The notes under the pieces were generated by a model, which saw only the letters and a list, made by a program, of their open reading frames with translations, was not told where the DNA came from and searched no databases. The position numbers and the translations under genes were made by a program. From Cristatella mucedo (taxonomy: Eukaryota > Bryozoa > Phylactolaemata > Cristatellidae), in NCBI GenBank assembly GCA_009760855.2, contig WPIO01000003.1, forward strand, positions 14,612,001-14,676,000: a stretch of DNA of 64,000 nt, read 5' to 3'. Of this stretch, positions 57,901 through 64,000 are shown piece after piece (positions within the stretch are counted from its first letter, which is position 1; every line of letters starts with the position of its first letter).

Positions 57901-57982
57901 CACCAAGGAATATAATCGGGGTCTCAAAGCTGATCAAATCAAGCTGATATCCAAGCCACTTTCTCACAGTGCATACACCTAA
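57901..57982 (+). CDS. Candidate terminal tail exon, short form (copy C)
   Basis: The acceptor is TTTATTTCCTTTGCAG. Entered in phase 2 (AG plus C gives Ser), it reads TKEYNRGLKADQIKLISKPL and ends SHSAYT before TAA. The direct duplicate at 3,909-3,990 is the same length, keeps the frame open and stops at the same codon despite several substitutions. That argues for a real coding exon. It offers a 27-residue basic tail with an EYNR tyrosine. Not confirmed by transcripts. Confidence 0.45.
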
Positions 57983-58834
57983 AAAATGCTTCGACATTCT
58001 TTATTTTCAAAGGTTGCTTTCGCAGTACTGTGAAAAATACAGTTATGTGAATGTTAAAGCTGCTCTGGTGGCAACTCTGAAAAGTATGACTAGAAGAGCT
58101 AAACGTCTTGCCATGCACGGTAGTTAACGGACCAGACACCGCTACCTGCTGCAGTCATCAGACTTGTCCATAGCAACGTTGACGCCTTTATTCTCATACA
58201 GCGAAGAGTGAGGAGTTGCACTTGTGCTCCAAAATGGCTGGCTTACCATCTGCAAGAAAATGATCACCGGAATGATGTGTGCCGCCGATAAGGTATTCAG
58301 CCACTAACAATAGAAATAGAATTAGTTGCCTCCTCGACTACCGATAATACGACGTCGATATTGTTTACTTACTAAGCACTACGGGGTACGGACATTTCCC
58401 CGGACATTTCCTCCCTAGGGTAGGACATTGCCCCCCCCCTCGTTTATATGGTTTAGAGTTTAGTGTTTAGGGCGGGCTACGCCTCCGCCGCCTAAATCCA
58501 CCCTGGCTCGTACTCCGCTGTTTAATTAGTGCCTCTTAGGGCGTAACGAGATCTCGAGATCGAGTTATACTCAGTCCGCCTCTGAGGCTTCGCGCTCATT
58601 GGCAGGAACGTGTGGCGCGCCGGAGCGCTCGCCCACTTTGATGGGTACGAGCACATGCCTAGCGGCATCGAGCGGGACCGAACTCCCTCGGGATCGAACT
58701 GTATAGCTCGCCGCTACCCCCACCGCTGCAACCGCCGCCGCTCGCTCTATTAGCAGCCATCCTTCCAATCCACCCATTCTTCTAATTATACTGAGTCTAT
58801 TTTATTTTAATGAAAAGTTAACTTCACTTGATCA

Positions 58835-59235
<401 letters not shown>

Positions 59236-60039
59236 GTAGTCTTAGTTTTACATTAATCAACTCCGGGGGAAAGGTCCTAACCCGAGGGGACGAAATGTCC
59301 TAGGGAATATCCTTGGGTCCACCAGGGGAAATTTCCGGCTGGGAAACTTCCGGGGTCGAAATGTTCCACAACCAACCCTAGACTACGTCATGCGTCATAG
59401 ATAATTTTGAGAGACGAGGATTGTTGTTATTATCCTGTCAATTTCAAAAGACTTTCAATACCCGACGCAGGAAACGAAAGCAGGAAACATTTCCTTCTCC
59501 CGGTAACACAATATATACATTTAAAGCTCGCACAACAATGCCTTCTTTGAAGAATGACTGATTATTTACTCATGTGGTTCTGAGATTGCAACGTAAGACG
59601 AAACTACGGTGACGTAACTGTTATGCAGAACAACCAGGGTACACAGCATTTGGTGCCCGGTTCTGATAGCCGTTCAGACGCGGGCCTGCGACAGGGTCAT
59701 TAATCCCAAGCTATAGAATTCGGGTGGCTTCTCTTTTTAAGCCTTCTATGGATGTATACTATTGTCACGGCAATTTAAAGTACTTTTTTACTTTGGCCGG
59801 GCCATCATAATACTAAGCTTCTAGAAACTGCTTCACAACATTTTCCAGTTCGGCGGATCACAGTTGCTTCCTTAAACGCAGCAATTCGATTGGGGTACCC
59901 TAACTGAAGTATGCTATATCTACAACCGAAGTGGTATCCGTTGAATTCGTCGAACACAAGTAATGACCGAGGCCTAAAGAGTAGTTTAGAACGAATAATA
60001 GCTTCAGACGAACTAAACGACATTCGAATAAACGCCAGC

Positions 60040-60790
60040 CCATTCGACAGCCCTGCGGTTGCTTTAAACAGTGAATGCACTCGTGCGTGTAATGGCATAC
60101 ATGAAATAAGCAGTGATACAGTTAACGATAATATATGCCAATTGGTCCATGCATTTGTGACATCGGATCTCCACGTCTGGAACTCATTGTTTGCTGGTCT
60201 GCTAACATGTCATATTAGGAGCCTACTGCTGGTGCACAACTCGTTAGCTAGGATTATTTATCGAGATTGCCATATCACACATTTTCGCGCCAACATTGGC
60301 TCCCAGTCAAGCAGCATATTGACTTTAAAAGTTCTGTCACTCACTTTTAGGTCCCTTCTTTATTTCGCCCTAGCCTACCTATCAGAACTACTACCCCGCC
60401 TGGCTAGGAATCTTACCACCGCATTTTCTGTCTCAAATCACTTAGCGTCGAACAGTTTGCTCCAAAGCAGGGAACTCACTCACTGCTGACTTCACGATAA
60501 CCCCTGACTTGAAGGTATTTAAAAAGAAGCTAAAAAGTCACTTGTTCTAACAGTATACTACTGGTCTTTCTTTTTTATGTATTCTTCTTGTACTTATGAG
60601 TGCATGTTACCACTAACCATATTTACTTGTTGATATTGTGCATGTTACCTCAAACTATATAATGGTTGTTCACATTGTGAATGTCACCACCAACCATTTG
60701 ATCATGCTTCTTATTGAGCATATGTAAAGGCCTAGAAAGTGATCAAGCTCCCTTAGGGCGCACTTCAAAATTATTATTCTTATTATTATA
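60040..60790 (+). mobile_element. LINE family 2, degenerate RT C-terminus and 3' end (copy C)
   Basis: A frame around 60,110-60,489 reads QLVHAFVTSDLHVWNSLFAG and then FRSLLYFALAYLSELLPRLA. These are diverged versions of the family-2 C-terminus (VYAFVTSRLDFCNSL and so on). The 3' UTR and ATT-rich tail end near 60,790. Copy A keeps only the 3' end (8,330-8,605). Confidence 0.65.
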
Positions 60791-60959
60791 GATATACCTG
60801 CGTATTCTGAGGACATGAGCAGGTTTTCTGGTTCAAAACTGGAAATCAAAGCAATTACCCTACATTATTTTATAACGAACACTCTATATCTTATCTGAAA
60901 GGGCATAATTATAGATTCGTCTTTTAAATTTCAGATTACGATAAGTTTTTTGGTTATAG

Positions 60960-61048
60960 CAACACTCGAACGCAACGACATGGGTAGTGAATATTCAAAT
61001 GTGGCTAAACCATCTGGCCCGATTGATTCGTCATCAAAGTTACTCTAA
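60960..61048 (+). CDS. Possible alternative tail exon with a YSNV motif
   Basis: After TTTTTTGGTTATAG, a phase-1 entry reads TLERNDMGSEYSNVAKPSG and then IDSSSKLL before TAA. EYSNV is a YxN-type SH2-docking consensus (Grb2-like in known receptors). An alternative acceptor (AAATTTCAG) at 60,934 would extend the same frame in phase 0. Neither phase matches the phase-2 exit of TM2 directly, so an unseen linking exon would be needed. The segment is absent from copy A. Confidence 0.25.
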
Positions 61049-61388
61049 TCATTATCATCCAGCCCTAGCCAAAGTAGGCCATCAGGTCGGAATAAAACTT
61101 AATTTTACTGATAGTGATTTGCATCTTTTTTGTGTCTGATTATATAGTGATCTTAATTTTACTTCAAATTAAATCTTCCTTTCACTCGTGCCTTGAATTC
61201 ATGTAAAACGATAAGCCATTCACTCACCTGCCAATCGTCTCATTCACTCCAAATGACATCCCAAACTTCCGGGAGATCATTACGTCCAGTTGCTCAGAAG
61301 CTGAGGCTATTACGTGAAAATGGCCATCTTCCAAATAAATATCTTCTGTTATTTTATAGCACTTAACGATAGCTGCTTTTAGTTGCAG

Positions 61389-61513
61389 AACAAATGAAAG
61401 ATTTTTACCCGGATTAGGACTTCAACCTGTGGAATTAGAAGAATCTACCATCAGTGACCGTGAATATAACTATGATCATTTGCAGATCAAGCAATCCGGA
61501 AGTGGTGACAACG
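61389..61513 (+). CDS. Cytoplasmic tail exon with tyrosine motif (copy C)
   Basis: A 125-nt exon with acceptor CTTTTAGTTGCAG and donor GTAGGT. It enters in phase 2, exactly what TM2 requires, and leaves in phase 1. It encodes RTNERFLPGLGLQPVELEES, then TISDREYNYDHLQIKQSGSG. The acidic stretch and two close tyrosines (EYNYDHL, with a YxxL core) resemble cytoplasmic signalling tails. It lies in a 1.4-kb segment absent from direct duplicate A. Copy B has an exon of the same phase class at 14,620 but with unrelated sequence. Confidence 0.55.
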
Positions 61514-61833
61514 GTAGGTGAACTGAATTCTTACTGAGGCAGCACTTCTTTACAAACAATAAAGGGAGAAAGAGTAATCGCAGCGTTCGAAAAGTCAGTT
61601 GATAGCAAAACGATACAAATACTCCTCATTTAATAATGCTTTCTCGCACTCATGACGCTGAGAGGAGCAGGGAGCAAGGACAGCATATGTTATTGGATTC
61701 CACCGCACCTTTTTCGCACTAAATAATGAATAGAACTTTTGGCCAGACTGCGGTTTTAAGGTCGCAAACCATACCTAAACTTCAACCGTTGTCTCTCTCG
61801 AACATTAAAATAATTGACGAACTGCCCGTCCAG

Positions 61834-61919
61834 GAAATTCAATGGGCCGCTTCACACCACAGATCAATCCCACACATCTCCTGAGCTTCTGGGAACGCTT
61901 GAGCGAGGCTGTAAAGTAA
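61834..61919 (+). CDS. Possible terminal tail exon (copy C)
   Basis: Entered in phase 1 after CCGTCCAG, it reads NSMGRFTPQINPTH, then LLSFWERLSEAVK and TAA, completing the path from 61,389. AATAAA occurs about 100 bp downstream (near 62,017), compatible with a 3' end. Against it: the polypyrimidine tract is weak, and a competing phase-1 acceptor at 61,746 (TTTTGGCCAG) would end the protein after only about 10 residues. AA|GTAAGT at the stop also resembles a donor. Treat as one of several options. Confidence 0.3.
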
Positions 61920-62034
61920 GTTCGCCAAAGCCAATGTGCTCAAAACTGCTAACGAATTATGCTCAGCCACTGGAGACCCACAGTAGCGGCATATAACAAA
62001 GCGCTTCTAGGGCAATAAAATAAATATTAGAATA

Positions 62035-62740
62035 TTTGTATAGCACCCCATGAGAAACTATGTTTGATCTCTTTACATATGCTGGAAAATATTATTTCAA
62101 CTGATTTAAGTGATAACATTCATGTATTCAGTACCCATGGGTAAGTACATGAAGAAAGATTAATATTCGCAAGTCGACGGATGTTGAATTGCTCATCGGT
62201 AGTTAGTTTTGGGCTTTATGAGAATAAGAACTGAAGGCATGGTTCTCCGAAGTTTTTGAGATCGGTTAATGGTGAAGCTAAGAGAGCAGAGTTAATGAAG
62301 CAGGTGGTACGATTGGTAGGCTAGGGAGTGTTCTTCTCAGATATTTATTGGTGGGCAGTCACAAGCTGGTCACTAAAGAGTTAATGTAATGGCACTAGAA
62401 ACATTCAAGACATACAAGCCTAGCTACGGATGCTGTATATCTCTGTTAATGCACTATCAGATAGACCAGCAAGCGAGTTAAAAAAGTCTCGATAGGGTTT
62501 CACTAATTAATAGACCAAGTCAGATGCAGCATTCATATAATAGAAAGCTCAAATTTGGAAAAAGTTCGTAGCTGAAAATAGATACCCTAAATGTGAAGCT
62601 GATTTGGTCATGTATTGTGGGTTGCAGGGGATAGCTTGGCCGAGTATATTTAGATGGTTGAACTTCCCAATTTGAAGTGACCCTATTTTTGCCAATAGCT
62701 ATTGATTAGGCCTTGGTTGCATTCAATTAGAAAACGTTTG
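62035..62740 (-). mobile_element. Degenerate LINE family 2 segment (copy C)
   Basis: It starts with an antisense ATT-type tail and AGAGATCAAACATAG at 62,035, then a diverged C-terminal region that parallels 8,720-9,200. No open frame. It lies just downstream of the last candidate tail exon of gene C. Confidence 0.5.
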
Positions 62741-64000
62741 CCCTTCATGTGTGATTTTAGGCCGTTGAGGTGAGCTAGAAAGCTAAAAGTAAAAGTTAAT
62801 AGTAATGATTTATATGCAGCGTCTGTCAAGTGCCTAGAAAGAGAGATGCAGTTCTCTGAGGGCTCTATGCAAATGTATTATCACTATAATTATTTTTATG
62901 CAAAAAACTGGAAATGCTAGATCACAGGGGTCTTCCAATTGACCGGTACATGCATTTGGTATTTGCATACAAATGATAGCCTCTTTTGTGCTCGAAGGTC
63001 ACATTGACGAGATGAAAGAGTGTACATGAATGTGAATAAGTTGGATCCCCGCTCGCCACTCCTCACCTTAAACGCTCAACTGATGTCAGTCAGCCATTGA
63101 CATCTAAGCATTGTGTGGAGTGTCACGCTCAGCGTTTCTTCTGTCGAGTGAGGCGTTCGCAGCTCACCTGGCGGCCTTGTCAAGGTACACTTTTACGAAA
63201 AACCGTTCCTCGACTACACAAGCCATGCTTCTCTAAATGAATATACGTGGATAAGATAGAAACTCTACCGAAGGAATTCTATCTCTCTGCGGCCATGACG
63301 AGTTTCCTAGGGTTCTATTCCATGAGTTATTTTTCCGTCTATCGCGGCCTCGTCTGCTAACAATTAGGTAATAATATCTTCTCTTGTTTTTCTAAGTTTC
63401 AGTATCCTTTATAGCATTTTTGCAACGCAAATTCTTTCTTCATCAACGTACCATCATGCTTCCTGTGCAGAAAGTGTAGAGTGCCTAGAAAGAGATTGAG
63501 TTCTCTGATGGTGCAATACAAATTTATTATTATTACTATAATTTTGCATGTCCACAAGGAAATACGTACTGATGAAAATCTTTGCCGATACGCTATTTAG
63601 CCTTGACCAACGTGTAGAGGTCTCGCATGAATATGAAAAAACACAAATCGTAAAATGCATTCTCACTTTTGAAAGCTAAATTATATTCGAAAAAGGCCGA
63701 AAGTGAGAAATTACAAAAAGCAAGAAAAAACAAAGACTTCCAAGACTTCTGTGACAAATGGGAAAAAGCCTTGAAGAAAAATGTGAAAAAGTACTGGTGA
63801 ATATGCATGCGAATAAGAAAGTGCACTTTCATAAATAAACAATTATAATTTACGATTTGAAAAAGCCAAAAGTCAGAAAATTATCACAAGCAAGTAAGTA
63901 TCACGTTTCACTTGCAATCAATCCGAACGAGAGACAGAGGATAGGATATTTGTGCTAAACTGTAGCTAGCAACGACCAGACAGATATAGAAGGCCGTTGG

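Overview
The window is eukaryotic and animal. It has spliced genes with GT-AG introns, tandem immunoglobulin (Ig) and fibronectin type III (FN3) exons joined almost entirely by phase-1 introns, non-LTR retrotransposons of L2/CR1 type, tRNA-derived SINEs, solo LTRs and many (CA)n/(TA)n microsatellites. Ig/FN3 receptors with phase-1 modular exons point to a metazoan, most likely a marine invertebrate. The phylum cannot be fixed from the sequence alone. Most listed open frames are noise in introns, repeats or microsatellites.

The central gene (copy C) runs on the + strand from about 35.06 kb to 57.98 or 61.92 kb. Nine ectodomain exons encode a signal peptide with a V-like Ig domain, four more Ig domains, one FN3 domain and a six-cysteine membrane-proximal module. 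The last of these exons ends at a GC-AG donor in phase 1. That donor can join in frame to either of two transmembrane (TM) exons: TM1 at 52,701, which ends in a stop codon after a very short tail, or TM2 at 56,612, which leaves in phase 2 toward separate cytoplasmic-tail exons with tyrosine motifs.

The TM/tail end of this gene is present three times. Copy A (about 1-10.47 kb, +) is a direct duplicate of 54.56-64.0 kb. It carries a TM2 exon with a 1-nt deletion and lacks the distal tail exons. Copy B (14.1-20.4 kb, -) is an inverted duplicate of 52.09-57.2 kb. It keeps open TM1 and TM2 exons and has two private tail exons rich in YxN-type tyrosine motifs. No ectodomain exons were found for A or B; those of A would lie left of the window. 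This looks like an expanding receptor cluster in which related TM exons are paired with unrelated signalling tails, as in known allorecognition and immune-receptor clusters. No function is shown by the sequence.

Layout: 1-10.5 kb is copy A with inserted LINE and SINEs. 10.7-11.75 kb holds microsatellites and a degenerate ~171-bp tandem repeat. 11.8-12.6 kb is a LINE fragment. 12.7-13.1 kb is CpG-rich with a possible signal-peptide exon. 14.1-20.4 kb is copy B (-). 20.4-35 kb is a repeat graveyard: a LINE split by a 1.49-kb solo LTR, a 276-bp solo LTR and a 1.3-kb foldback structure. 35-62 kb is gene C, with repeats in its introns. 62-64 kb is the right end of the duplication, which continues past the window.

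Splice calls come from reading acceptor/donor motifs and phases by eye; transcript data were not available.
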